Under the pieces are notes generated by a model. That model saw only the letters and a program-made list of their open reading frames with translations. It was not told where the DNA came from and ran no database searches. Positions 34,155 through 41,864 of a stretch of DNA of 57,402 nt are shown piece by piece. Made by a program: the position numbers and the translations under genes. The DNA is from a virus: positions 1-57,402 of the IMG/VR virus record IMGVR_UViG_3300049460_000367; one strand, given 5' to 3'. The first letter of the stretch is position 1. Every line of letters begins with the position of its first letter.

Positions 34155-34444
34155 GGCTCCCACCTCAGGCCTGCGGCCTTTATTTTTTTTATTGCAGCTT
34201 CACTTGCCCAAAGCGTTTCGGGGTCGTACGGATCAGGCGTGAATGGGAGCTTCACCACCAGCACCGCACGCGAAGCCTGCCAGGCCTCCCACCGAGCCAC
34301 ATATCTTGCGGCCCGGTCTCCAGTACAGCAGCGAACATCGCTGAGAATATAGTCACCAGCGCGGCCAACCTCGGGCTCCCAGCAAATTCCGCTTGGCACT
34401 GGAAATCGTTCTTCGAACTGTTTGCGCATTTGCTTTGTGCTCAC
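34151..34444 (-). CDS. Small phage protein with WQASR motif (copy 1)
   Basis: A 97-aa protein. MRKQFEERFPV and WEAWQASRAVLVVKLPF match the N-terminal helix and central motif of the neighbour at 34441-34743, so the two are paralogues. This MR-EFE...WQASRA...LP pattern is common among small phage proteins of unknown function. The start is GTG at 34444 overlapping the upstream stop (GTGA), with GAAGGTGG upstream. Confidence 0.7.
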   Translation of the reverse strand: MSTKQMRKQFEERFPVPSGICWEPEVGRAGDYILSDVRCCTGDRAARYVARWEAWQASRAVLVVKLPFTPDPYDPETLWASEAAIKKIKAAGLRWEP

Positions 34445-34743
34445 GACGCCACCTTCACGCCGGCGGCCTCGACGGCTTTGAAGCACGCGTTGCGCATGCG
34501 GATAGCTGCCCTATGACCATCCATGTAGCTGTCATCAATTGCTTCTTCCGGCGCCTCTGGTTCAGGGCCGACAGTAGGCAGATGCACCACCGGCACGGCG
34601 CGCGATGCCTGCCAGCAGTTCCAGAAGTTCTCGGTCACCGAACTGGCGTAGAGGCCAGACACGGTCCTGTCCAGGTACTGGCTCATGGTCGAATGCTCGG
34701 AGGCCCATTCCTCGAATTCTTCCCGCATCTTCGCTTCGTTCAC
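34441..34743 (-). CDS. Small phage protein with WQASR motif (copy 2)
   Basis: A 100-aa paralogue of the preceding entry: MREEFEEWASE, WNCWQASRAVPVVHLP, and a C-terminal helix with MRNACFKAVEAAGV. Tandem duplicates of this family occur in enteric phages also. ATGA overlaps link it to DUF1364 upstream and copy 1 downstream. The function is unknown. Confidence 0.72.
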   Translation of the reverse strand: MNEAKMREEFEEWASEHSTMSQYLDRTVSGLYASSVTENFWNCWQASRAVPVVHLPTVGPEPEAPEEAIDDSYMDGHRAAIRMRNACFKAVEAAGVKVAS

Positions 34744-35042
34744 GATGCCACCTTCCCTTCACGAATCAGAATGTCCTGGGTGCGCATGACACCCTCGGCG
34801 TGCCACAGCCGGGCCTGTTCTCGCTCACCCTGCCGGTTGCGGCTGTCGATCCAGTCATGACATGCGGAGCAGGCCCAGGCGCCCTGGAAGTCGTTCGGCT
34901 TGCAGCCAATGCCGTTAGTGCCGGCCAGGCGGTAATGCGCGAGCACCGTGGTTTCCGGGTTGCGGTTGCAGACACCCGGCACACGCACCTGGCAATCACG
35001 ACCGCGTGCGGCCTTGGTCAGCTTCGTTTGACGGATGCTCAT
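34740..35042 (-). CDS. DUF1364 family protein
   Basis: A 100-aa DUF1364 protein. The family signature is KAARGRDCQVRVPGVCNRNPETTVLAH (split: Cys pair near 17 and 25), ACSACHDWIDSR (about 60-71), a zinc-binding HNH-like arrangement. DUF1364 genes lie in the nin region of lambdoid phages and are suspected nucleases, which remains inferred. The start at 35042 (MSIRQTKL) overlaps the DUF3310 stop. Confidence 0.9.
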   Translation of the reverse strand: MSIRQTKLTKAARGRDCQVRVPGVCNRNPETTVLAHYRLAGTNGIGCKPNDFQGAWACSACHDWIDSRNRQGEREQARLWHAEGVMRTQDILIREGKVAS

Positions 35043-35257
35043 GCGGTCACCGCCTTGGTTTCGAGTTCGATCAGCAGGTCCAGGAAATGGCGCGCCTTCT
35101 GCAGGTCCGCCAGGCCGCCCTTGTCCCGCCACCTGGTGACGTACTTGATCACGCTACCCTCGGCAAAAGGGATGCTGTTGGCATGGATGTACTCGATGGG
35201 CTGAATCTTTAGGGACTTGTAGTGGTTGCCGGCCACTTGGGTTTCCAGTGCGCTCAC
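35039..35257 (-). CDS. DUF3310 protein
   Basis: A 72-aa DUF3310 protein. VAGNHYKSLKIQPIEYI and VIKYVTRWRDKGGLADLQKA are the family signature; the domain is common in phages and often fused to or near nucleotide metabolism proteins. The start is GTG overlapping the P stop (GTGA). Role in phage replication is inferred only. Confidence 0.9.
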   Translation of the reverse strand: MSALETQVAGNHYKSLKIQPIEYIHANSIPFAEGSVIKYVTRWRDKGGLADLQKARHFLDLLIELETKAVTA

Positions 35258-35979
35258 AGGGAAGCCCTCCGGCTACCGAACTTTGAAATCAACAGCTCCC
35301 GTGCAGACTTACCGTCCGCCGGTATGCCCTGTTTGGCGATGCGCTCTTGCGCTTCGCGTTCTGCGCGCTCGTTGGCCAGTTCGAGCTCAGTCTTCTGGCT
35401 GTCGTGGCCGATACCAACCAGAATCTTGCCGTCCATCGGCAGGCCGGCCTGGACGCGGCGCAACACGATTTGATAGTTGCGCTCGAAGCGCTCGCGAAGC
35501 CCTTTGTTCTCCTGCCTGGCAGAGCGCAGGTCGAACAAGCCAGTGGCGTTGGCTGCGGCCTTGACTGCGGGGTGGCTGTAGGTCTCCATCAGCGCCTCCA
35601 TCCAAGCATCGGCAACAGCCGGCATACCGAAATGCTCAGGGCCAGGCGTACACCATTCGATGAACTGGCCAATGCTCGGCGCGAATGGCGACCCGCTGCG
35701 GCGGCACTGCTCAATGCCGAAGCGAACCTGTTCGATCGTGCGAATGCCTGCGTCGACGAAACCCTTGGTCCAGCTCCTGCGGGCAGACTTCAGCGCGTTA
35801 TCATCGGGCCAGGCCTGCTTGTGCGCCGGGAAGATGGCCTGCAGCTGGCGGAAGATCCTCTCGATGATCTCGCCAGTTTGGTCATCAACCACGCCGAGCG
35901 GCTGGGTTGCTGGTGGCAGCGGCTGAGTGCTCTGCAGAGCGCGGGAGGCGCGGGGAATCATCTGGGCAACGTTTTTCAT
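35254..35979 (-). CDS. P: Replication protein P (helicase loader)
   Basis: A 241-aa lambda P-like protein that would bring host DnaB helicase to the origin. Typical parts are VVDDQTGEIIERIFRQLQAIFPA near residues 30-52, the helix DNALKSARRSWTKGFVDAGI, and RRSGSPFAPSIGQFIEWC. The C-terminal third is charged and helical. ATGA overlap with O upstream and GTGA with DUF3310 downstream mark one operon. Confidence 0.92.
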   Translation of the reverse strand: MKNVAQMIPRASRALQSTQPLPPATQPLGVVDDQTGEIIERIFRQLQAIFPAHKQAWPDDNALKSARRSWTKGFVDAGIRTIEQVRFGIEQCRRSGSPFAPSIGQFIEWCTPGPEHFGMPAVADAWMEALMETYSHPAVKAAANATGLFDLRSARQENKGLRERFERNYQIVLRRVQAGLPMDGKILVGIGHDSQKTELELANERAEREAQERIAKQGIPADGKSARELLISKFGSRRASL

Positions 35980-36767
35980 AGGTCGTCACTCGCATCGGTA
36001 CGCCAGGATTGGTCATTGAAATCAGGTGCTGCGGCTTTCTCGACTTGCTCGCGCTTGATCCACTTGGCAAGGCGATGGGCCCAGCCAGGATTGGTGTCAC
36101 GGATATTGCTCTTGGCGAGGTAGTAGCCCTTGAATGTGTTGATCACCTTGGCGTCAGCGACATGGCCAGGCATGCCCACGAGGAAGAGCTGGCTGCCAAG
36201 CTGATTACCATCCGGCACCCAGTCAGCGAACATGCCGAAGCGCTGGCGGGTTTCAGCTGGCAATTCGGGTTCAGCCAGGGCTTGGCGATCCTGCTCGCAG
36301 ACCACATCCGAAATCTCGCGCTGCTGCTTTTCGGTTAATTGATGGTTAAGTGATGGATTGGGTGCAGCTGCTGCACCCCGTTCTGCGTTTTCCTGCACCC
36401 CGCTCTGCTGTGAGCTGCACCCCGTGCGGTTATCTGCACCCCGTTCTTTGCGGGGTGCAGGATTTGCACCCCGTTTCATCTGGAGGTCATACACAACAGG
36501 CCGGCGATCACGACGATCGATATACGCCGCGGCGATTGCCTGGTTGCCCTCGACGATCCAGCCAGAGGCCTCCAGTTCACTTAACTTGAGGCGAATGGTC
36601 CGCTCGGAAAGACCGGTGTCTTCGGACAAGGTGTTCGCCGACGGGAAGGCACCACGGCCGTCGCTACCGGCATAGTTGGCAAGGCACAGCAGCACGTGGC
36701 GGGCAGCAGGGTTTTCCAGGGCAGCCTTCGGCAGTGCGAGGGCCCAGGTCATGGCTTGAACACTCAC
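35976..36767 (-). CDS. O: Replication initiator O-like protein
   Basis: A 263-aa origin-binding protein. The N-terminal winged helix (about 15-75: ARHVLLCLANYAG, FPSANTLSEDTGLSERTIRLKL) is of the HTH_36/lambda O kind. The linker (about 95-140) contains the repeated CGGGGTGCAG DNA motif on the coding strand, that is, the probable origin. The C-terminal domain (FADWVPDGNQLGSQLFLVGMP) resembles the DnaT DNA-binding region. The start is GTG overlapping the Rha stop. Encoding the origin iterons within the initiator gene is the lambda arrangement. Confidence 0.9.
   Translation of the reverse strand: MSVQAMTWALALPKAALENPAARHVLLCLANYAGSDGRGAFPSANTLSEDTGLSERTIRLKLSELEASGWIVEGNQAIAAAYIDRRDRRPVVYDLQMKRGANPAPRKERGADNRTGCSSQQSGVQENAERGAAAAPNPSLNHQLTEKQQREISDVVCEQDRQALAEPELPAETRQRFGMFADWVPDGNQLGSQLFLVGMPGHVADAKVINTFKGYYLAKSNIRDTNPGWAHRLAKWIKREQVEKAAAPDFNDQSWRTDASDDL
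36360..36473. other. Candidate replication origin: iterons within gene O
   Basis: The 10-mer CTGCACCCCG occurs at 36371, 36393, 36415 and 36434, and TTGCACCCCG at 36464; an inverted copy CGGGGTGCAG is at 36451 and a partial inverted copy at 36360. The first three are spaced by 22 bp (two helical turns). An AT-rich stretch (36331-36358) borders the array, as in the lambda origin. Confidence 0.75.
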
Positions 36768-37504
36768 TGTGAAGCTCCAATTTTTTCAGCGAGTACGACC
36801 AGGCCGCGGCGGGTGACCATCACCTGCTCAACGACCTTCAACTCTTCGGATTCGTTATTTTTGATTTTGACCAGCTTGTGCTCGAGCAGGCCGCTCGATA
36901 GGCGCGGCTGGAACGCGGACCAGTTAGCGAATGCGCTGCGGCGGTAGATCCACCGATTGCTTGCCATCCAGCCAAAAAGCTTCAATGGGACAATGCCGAG
37001 GTGCTTGGCAGCCTCAGTGATACAAATTGAACCAGAGGTGTTAGCGAGGCGTTGCAAGGCTTCGACCTTGGGTGCCTGCTGCTGGATGACCAGTTGCAGA
37101 TGCTGGTTTTCCTTCGCCTGGTCGGCGGCCACCTGGAGCGCCTCGGCGAAGGTCGTCGGAATTCGGTAGCGCGCAGTTTCTTGCTCTTCTAGTTCCTGCC
37201 ACCGATCGATGATCTTGGCGCGCAGCTCAACGCTGTAGCCAGAGACCACCACCATAGTGTCTCGGTAGCCGAGCAAGAATTCTGCATAGGTCTGGCCGTT
37301 CTGCGGGTGCTTGTAGGGGGTCTCGTTTGAAGAAACGACACCCTTTTTCAGCAGGGCCCTGACTGTCTTTAAGACGTTGTCATGGGTGCTTCCAGTCAAT
37401 TCAGCGATTTCACGAGATGACATAGCCTGATGCGTCATATTTGGTGAGTTCGCGAAAACTGATGCGTCAGGCCTGCTATTGCTTGGGGTGATCACTGTGT
37501 GCAT
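36764..37504 (-). CDS. Rha-type regulatory protein with KilA-C-like domain
   Basis: A 246-aa phage regulatory/antirepressor-like protein. The N-terminal Rha domain shows MSSREIAELTGSTHDNVLKT, LLGYRDTMVVVSGY and IDRWQELE; the C-terminal part (LGIVPLKLFGWMASNRWIYRR) is a KilA-C/antirepressor DNA-binding domain. Start ATG at 37504 has GAGG six bases upstream. It is the first gene after cro in the pR operon, in the place of lambda cII. Rha blocks growth of some phages in hosts lacking IHF; any such role here is inferred. Confidence 0.88.
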   Translation of the reverse strand: MHTVITPSNSRPDASVFANSPNMTHQAMSSREIAELTGSTHDNVLKTVRALLKKGVVSSNETPYKHPQNGQTYAEFLLGYRDTMVVVSGYSVELRAKIIDRWQELEEQETARYRIPTTFAEALQVAADQAKENQHLQLVIQQQAPKVEALQRLANTSGSICITEAAKHLGIVPLKLFGWMASNRWIYRRSAFANWSAFQPRLSSGLLEHKLVKIKNNESEELKVVEQVMVTRRGLVVLAEKIGASQ

Positions 37505-37777
37505 AATCGACCTCGAAAATGGTTGTTGAAGAAGCCGGTCTAGCCACCGGCTTTTTTGTGTCTGCAATTTGTGTACTGGATGAATCAACAGCTATGCAGC
37601 TGCACTAGTGGCACATGAGCTGCGGGCAGATAATTCGTTTCGTGATCAGTTGTCCTGTCAGCTCAGGCTATGGTCGGCCTTCGAAGCTCGCGCAGGAGCA
37701 ATGAGGGAGCGGCTTCGGCCTGAGGTGTTGCGAGGCCTCGAGGAGGCGACGGTAGCGCTCAGTTCGAAACGGCACGC
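37505..37777. other. Interval between cro and rha with a hairpin
   Basis: 273 bp without a convincing gene. GCCGGT/ACCGGC (37534-37551) is followed on the plus strand by six T, so it looks like a plus-strand terminator; read leftward, TTCTTCAACAACC follows the stem. A lambda tR1-like attenuator is possible. A 57-codon GTG frame on the plus strand ending at 37781 lacks a ribosome site and was not called. Confidence 0.45.
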
Positions 37778-37990
37778 TTAAGCAGCAGTTGCAGTTGACT
37801 GCGGTTCAGCACAGAGTTCGCGAGCTGTAATTTCCCCACCAGTCAGCTCTTCAGCCTTGAAGGCTTTCTTGGCGCTCATGGAGTGGATTCCTGCAACCCA
37901 ATAGGAAACTGCCGCTTGAGTGACCCCCAGCGCTGAAGCTGTTTTGGTTTGCCCGCCGAAGTAATCAACGAGCCTTTCGATAGGGGTCAT
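37778..37990 (-). CDS. cro: Cro-like repressor
   Basis: A 70-aa helix-turn-helix protein of the Cro/YdaS type: TKTASALGVTQAAVSYWVAG (about 16-35) is the recognition region. It is divergent from cI across a 87-bp operator region and is the first gene of the rightward-equivalent lytic operon. AGGAGGG six bases before the ATG is a strong ribosome site. It would repress cI transcription and later its own promoter. Confidence 0.9.
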   Translation of the reverse strand: MTPIERLVDYFGGQTKTASALGVTQAAVSYWVAGIHSMSAKKAFKAEELTGGEITARELCAEPQSTATAA

Positions 37991-38004
37991 AGCGAACCCT
38001 CCTA

Positions 38005-38065
38005 ATAAGCACGCTTATATCCTATTAAGAAGGACACTTATTTGCAAGCGGATAAGGGAACTTAT
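38005..38065. promoter_or_regulatory. CI/Cro operators with divergent cro and cI promoters
   Basis: Three 14-bp sites with consensus ATAAGnnnnCTTAT: 38005-38018 (perfect), 38028-38041 (one mismatch) and 38052-38065 (perfect), centres 23-24 bp apart. The leftward cro promoter reads TTGCAA (38047-38042), 17 bp, TAGGAT (38024-38019); the middle site lies between its boxes and the first site covers its start. The rightward cI promoter has TATAAA at 38063-38068, nine bases before the ATG, so the cI transcript may be leaderless. Confidence 0.85.
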
Positions 38066-38077
38066 AAATTTGCTGGC

Positions 38078-38740
38078 ATGACGACACTCGCCGAACGAAT
38101 GAAGCTCGCCCGCCAGCACGCGAACCTGACCCAGAAAGCTCTGGCGGTTAAAGCGGGTGTAGAGCAGCCCGTGATTTCCCAGTTGGAAACCGGAAAGAAC
38201 CAACAAAGCGCGCACTTGGCCAAATTCGCTCACCTCTGTGGTGTAAATGCGATATGGCTCTCGGATGGAATCGGCCCGATGGAAGCCGGCGCCACTGAAC
38301 CGGCCGACTCGAACGTCCGGATAGCTGCACAGCCAGACATGATGTTCCGCTACCCAGTAATCAGCTGGGTAGCCGCCGGCGCCTGGGCAGAAGCCGTAGA
38401 GCCCTACCCGCCTGGCTTCTCGGACCGATACGAATTCTCGGAATATGACTCAAAAGGCCCGGCGTTCTGGCTGGAGGTCAAAGGCGACTCGATGACCTCT
38501 GGCATTGGTCAGAGCATCACCGAGGGCACGTTGATCCTGGTGGATACTGAAGCCGAGGTGCACTCAGGGAAATTGGTGATAGCGAAGTTGGCCAGCAGCA
38601 ATGAGGCTACCTTCAAGAAACTCGTCGAAGATGGCGGGCGCAGGTTTCTTCGCCCTCTTAACCCTGCATACCCAACCGAGATGTGTGCGGAAGACTGTCG
38701 AATCATAGGGGTGGTCGTTCGGGCACTGATGAAGCTATAG
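38078..38740 (+). CDS. cI: CI prophage repressor, XRE plus S24 peptidase
   Basis: A 220-aa lambda CI-like repressor. The N-terminal HTH is RMKLARQHANLTQKALAVKAG and PVISQLETGK (residues 7-40). The C-terminal S24 domain has the self-cleavage site Ala100-Gly101 (WVAAGAW), Ser138 (KGDSMTS) and Lys180 (ATFKKL); the Ser-to-Lys spacing of 42 is like lambda CI. RecA-stimulated cleavage, and so SOS induction, is expected. I choose ATG at 38078; there is no clear ribosome site, in line with a leaderless message from the TATAAA box nine bases upstream. Confidence 0.95.
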   Translation: MTTLAERMKLARQHANLTQKALAVKAGVEQPVISQLETGKNQQSAHLAKFAHLCGVNAIWLSDGIGPMEAGATEPADSNVRIAAQPDMMFRYPVISWVAAGAWAEAVEPYPPGFSDRYEFSEYDSKGPAFWLEVKGDSMTSGIGQSITEGTLILVDTEAEVHSGKLVIAKLASSNEATFKKLVEDGGRRFLRPLNPAYPTEMCAEDCRIIGVVVRALMKL

Positions 38741-38790
38741 CCCGCGTCCTCCTGATCTGGAATGCACAAACGCATTGAAGGAGTCGACTC

Positions 38791-39018
38791 ATGAGCCTCA
38801 CCAAGCCCAACCAGGATCTGCGCCGGGACCTGAAAGCTGCTGCGTTCGCCCTCGAAGAGGCCGCCCTGGAAATGTTCAGGGTGGCAAAACAGCGCGGAGA
38901 CACAGAGCTGCTGAAGGCGATGGAGACGATCGAAAAGCTGCATGAACAGGCCGATCTGCTCAGGGTGTACGCAGATGAGGTACAGGTGGGCCGAATTCAG
39001 CGGGCGAAGGCTGAGTGA
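38791..39018 (+). CDS. Small helical protein downstream of cI (family A, copy 1)
   Basis: A 75-aa helical protein with RRDLKAAAFALEEAALEMFR and the C-terminal block YADEVQVGRIQRAKAE. The same pattern occurs in the 90-aa protein at 39558-39830 (KRDLQGMASDL, YADEVETRRIVRGKAE), so they are paralogues. GAAGGAG precedes the ATG. It lies 50 bp after cI on the same strand and is probably transcribed in the lysogen. Function unknown. Confidence 0.68.
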   Translation: MSLTKPNQDLRRDLKAAAFALEEAALEMFRVAKQRGDTELLKAMETIEKLHEQADLLRVYADEVQVGRIQRAKAE

Positions 39019-39043
39019 TCTGACGAGACGGGGAGCTTTAGAT

Positions 39044-39232
39044 ATGGCGCACTCACCTCGATATCAGATAAAGGAATCCGTTCGAAGTGTTGAGATCGAG
39101 GTTGGGAAGCTGCTCGATCTGGCTGAAATGCTAAAGCACGCTGGCAATGATGACTTGGCCGCGGTTGTCTCGATACAGGCGAACAAGCTGCTTGAGGCAG
39201 CGGTAGCGCTGAGAATTGCTATGGCAGGCTGA
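39044..39232 (+). CDS. Small helical protein
   Basis: A 62-aa protein starting MAHSPRYQIKESVRSVEIEV and ending AVALRIAMAG, with alternating hydrophobic residues typical of a two-helix bundle. GGGGAG eight bases before the ATG supports translation. I do not recognise a family. It is part of the post-cI cluster of small genes. Confidence 0.6.
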   Translation: MAHSPRYQIKESVRSVEIEVGKLLDLAEMLKHAGNDDLAAVVSIQANKLLEAAVALRIAMAG

Positions 39233-39337
39233 ATGACGGACTGGCAGGGCGTGGACTTGTAGGGGCCGCCCAGGCCTGAAAGGAAAGAGAGTTTCAAACA
39301 GCACCATTGAAGGCGCTGCACTGACAAGGAAGTCGCA

Positions 39338-39565
39338 ATGAATTTTGAAGAATCCATGTTTTTGCTGGTCGTTATCCCGCTGATTGCCCTGGTGGCTATC
39401 TGGCTAGAGTTTGCCACAACGTACACGCACCGGCATGAGTGGCTGCGAAGTCATCGAGCACTCATCAAAACGATTGCCGGACTCTTCAGCGGGCTGACGA
39501 TCGCCATGGTTGCGGGCAGCGCGATAGTCATGGGTATAGGTGCGTGGGGATCTATCAATGGGTAA
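39338..39565 (+). CDS. Small two-span membrane protein
   Basis: A 75-aa protein with two hydrophobic spans: about 8-26 (FLLVVIPLIALVAIWLEF) and 45-68 (TIAGLFSGLTIAMVAGSAIVMG), connected by a basic loop containing His and Arg. It overlaps the start of the following 90-aa gene by 8 bp. Membrane proteins near cI can act in exclusion (lambda RexB, for example); this is only a positional hint. Confidence 0.68.
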   Translation: MNFEESMFLLVVIPLIALVAIWLEFATTYTHRHEWLRSHRALIKTIAGLFSGLTIAMVAGSAIVMGIGAWGSING

Positions 39566-39830
39566 CACAGTGGCTGAGACAGTCTTGAGCAGTGCGGAGA
39601 AAAGCCTGAAGCGGGACCTCCAGGGTATGGCCTCCGACCTCAAGTGGTCTGCCGTGGAGCTGGTGCGGATCGCAGAGCGCCTGAGCCTGGCCAGTAATGA
39701 CGCTGACGCCCAGGCCCTGCTGCGAATGCGACAGATCTTCCATGCTGGCGAAAATCGGCTGACGGGGTATGCAGATGAGGTGGAGACGAGAAGGATTGTG
39801 CGGGGTAAGGCTGAGCAAAGAGATGCGTGA
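39558..39830 (+). CDS. Small helical protein (family A, copy 2)
   Basis: A 90-aa paralogue of the 38791-39018 product, with a longer N-terminus. SLKRDLQGMASDLKWSAVEL and NRLTGYADEVETRRIVRGK are shared blocks. The chosen ATG (MGNTVAET) overlaps the end of the membrane-protein gene; GGGG lies nine bases upstream. Unknown function. Confidence 0.65.
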   Translation: MGNTVAETVLSSAEKSLKRDLQGMASDLKWSAVELVRIAERLSLASNDADAQALLRMRQIFHAGENRLTGYADEVETRRIVRGKAEQRDA

Positions 39831-39965
39831 GGAATGCCAGCTAAGGCATCATCTATTGCGGGCGCCGATTGGTGGCTTTATGCCTTGACTTTGCGTATGA
39901 TCGCGCGAATTTTGAGCTTGTACCGCTATCCATCTTAGCTGAAGCTCAGCGCCTAAGGACTGGGA

Positions 39966-40763
39966 ATGTTTCGAAAAGTATATGCCATCCGGTTTGATAA
40001 ACCGGCAGGCAACGGCAGAAATCGCGCGTGCTTCGTTACCTGCTCCGACTTGGCTGGTGAGCGCTCAGAAGCTATCGTGAAATTCAGCTCCGGATGCGAA
40101 AACGGCGTTGGGGCGCTAATCCGAGAAGCGCTGTCAGCTTTTTTTGCGGCAGATTTAGGCCTTCACATTCCAGAACCTCTATTGGTCGAAGTACCCGCCC
40201 AGTTTACTGCTGGGCCGGCATTTCCCGAGCATAGCGCCTTTATTGCCACAAGCTCAAAGTACGCGTTTGGGTCTACAAAGCTCGCGGCAGGTTATCAGAT
40301 CGTGTCACCTGCTCATCCCGTTCAAGGCCCCATGATTCAGAGAGCAGCCGAAATATTCGTGTTTGATACGTTTACTGCAAATTATGATCGCGGTCCGCAA
40401 AACCCAAACTGTTTGACGCAGGGCGATTTTGTTTCGATCATCGATCACGAGCTTGCTTTCTTGATGGGATCCATTCTCTTTTGGAAAAAACCTTGGTCCG
40501 CCGGCGGTGGAGAATCACTGAGCAATGTGGACAAGCACGTTTTTTGGATCCATGTTAGAAAGCAAAAAATTGACTTCGAACGCATGAAAAGCTGCCTGCT
40601 TATGATCGATGATGCTAGGCTGAATTCATATTTGGCAGCACTACCGGATGAGTGGCTGGCAGGACAAGGGAACGTTATTGCCTCTGAGATTGTCTCCTAT
40701 ATTCGAGACCTCAGAGACAATAGCACTGAGGCTTTTAACGAAGTTGTGAGGGTGCTTTCATGA
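39966..40763 (+). CDS. HipA-like serine/threonine kinase
   Basis: A 265-aa HipA-type kinase, shorter than E. coli HipA (440 aa). Kinase landmarks: Lys39 in EAIVKFS, Glu54 in LIREALSAFF, catalytic Asp141 and Asn146 in FTANYDRGPQNPN (Asp+5 Asn as in HipA D309/N314), and the metal-binding DHE at 160-162 in SIIDHELAF. There is no HipB-type antitoxin next to it; instead the DUF3037 gene overlaps its stop by ATGA. Located after cI, equivalent to lambda rexAB. HipA kinases phosphorylate translation factors; the target here is unknown. Confidence 0.85.
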   Translation: MFRKVYAIRFDKPAGNGRNRACFVTCSDLAGERSEAIVKFSSGCENGVGALIREALSAFFAADLGLHIPEPLLVEVPAQFTAGPAFPEHSAFIATSSKYAFGSTKLAAGYQIVSPAHPVQGPMIQRAAEIFVFDTFTANYDRGPQNPNCLTQGDFVSIIDHELAFLMGSILFWKKPWSAGGGESLSNVDKHVFWIHVRKQKIDFERMKSCLLMIDDARLNSYLAALPDEWLAGQGNVIASEIVSYIRDLRDNSTEAFNEVVRVLS

Positions 40764-41614
40764 TCAACTTCCACAATTACGAATTTTCGGTTTTACGGTA
40801 TGTGCACGATACTCTAACCGGAGAGTTTGTAAACGTCGGCGTTGTAATATATTGCGAAAAGGAAAAATGGATTTCAGCGCAATGCAGGAACACTTACGCT
40901 CGAGTATCTGCCGTCTTCCCAAACCTGAACAGCTCTCATTTTCGTAAAATGATGAAATTCGTGCAATCTGAATTTTGCAGAACAAATCATTATCTAAATA
41001 CAGAATTGCAGTTTTCAGAAATAACATCCTTGCAGACACTACTGCACAAAGTTCTCCCAAAAGACGATAGCTCACTGCAGTGGTCACCTATCTCTGCTGG
41101 GCTCTCACTAAACTTAGAGACTGAGCTAGAGCTATTATTTGAGCGCTACGTCAGCCATTACGATGCTAAGACGGTACGTGACAGGCGTACTGAGCAGGAT
41201 ATATGGAAAGACTTCAAGAAAACGCTTGAAAGCTTTAGCCTTGCAGAAGAATTTCAGCCTAAACGAATATCCGTAAAAGACGATGAAATTGAATTCCAGC
41301 ATTCCTGGAAAAACGGCATCTGGCATTGTATTGAGCCAATCTCCTTCGACCTTACTGATGGAGACTATTTTAAAGATAAGGCTCACCGCTGGCTGGGCCA
41401 ACTGTCAAGCATTCAAGATTCAACGGACGAATTCAAAGTTTATTTATTAATCAGCCCTCCAACTGAAAGCGAACTACAGCCAGCCTTTAATAAAGCACTA
41501 AGCATTTTAAGTAAAATACCTGTAGAAAGTGAGATTTATCTAGAGCACGAAGCCCCTAAGCTTGCCGAAGAGATTCAGAGAAAAATGGACATCCATGTGA
41601 ACTCATTGCACTAG
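40760..41614 (+). CDS. DUF3037 family protein, partner of the HipA-like kinase
   Basis: A 284-aa protein with the DUF3037 signature at the N-terminus: FSVLRYVHDTLTGEFVNVGV (9-28), then a beta-rich region and helices. The remaining 150 residues are less conserved, AT-rich in codon use, and end in a charged helix. It is translationally coupled to the kinase. HipA-like/DUF3037 pairs are known to co-occur in bacteria, so DUF3037 may be the antitoxin or effector partner; the sequence does not decide. A terminator follows at 41624. Confidence 0.85.
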   Translation: MINFHNYEFSVLRYVHDTLTGEFVNVGVVIYCEKEKWISAQCRNTYARVSAVFPNLNSSHFRKMMKFVQSEFCRTNHYLNTELQFSEITSLQTLLHKVLPKDDSSLQWSPISAGLSLNLETELELLFERYVSHYDAKTVRDRRTEQDIWKDFKKTLESFSLAEEFQPKRISVKDDEIEFQHSWKNGIWHCIEPISFDLTDGDYFKDKAHRWLGQLSSIQDSTDEFKVYLLISPPTESELQPAFNKALSILSKIPVESEIYLEHEAPKLAEEIQRKMDIHVNSLH

Positions 41615-41623
41615 TCAATAGAG

Positions 41624-41647
41624 GCCCGGTCCAGCGCCGGGCTTTTC
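41624..41647 (+). terminator. Intrinsic terminator after DUF3037 (module A)
   Basis: GCCCGG/CCGGGC stem, then TTTTCG. The sequence downstream to about 41690 resembles the 3' ends of repeat modules C and D. Confidence 0.75.
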
Positions 41648-41696
41648 GTTTCTGCCCTTCCCTTGCTACGTCTTCCTCTCGCCCGGAGGATTTTTC

Positions 41697-41864
41697 ATGC
41701 CTACCACTCCTACCGCTGGGCTTGCCACCCTCTAAGCTCGCATCAATCAAAACATCTTGGCCCTGGCCTGCGCCACCGAGGAGATCGGCATCTGTATTGA
41801 CCAGCGCGGGTCTACCGATGTCGCTGATCGCCGTCCTGTTTCTATCACGGGTAGACTCACTTAA
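41697..41864 (+). pseudogene. Disrupted copy of the 72-aa small protein at 44.4 kb
   Basis: Starts like the 44352 gene (MPTTPT, ATL) but codon 13 is TAA where the intact copy has TTA. After the stop the frame continues with ARINQNILALACATEEIGI, nearly identical to the intact gene, until about codon 43 where homology ends. The upstream terminator and CTCTCGCCCGGAGGA leader also match, so this is a duplicated segment that has decayed. 41865-42088 holds nothing else I can support. Confidence 0.85.

Noticed and set aside
37608-37781. 57-codon plus-strand GTG frame in the cro-rha interval
   Set aside because: No ribosome site, rare start codon, antisense to the pR transcript. The helical sequence is not enough to call it.
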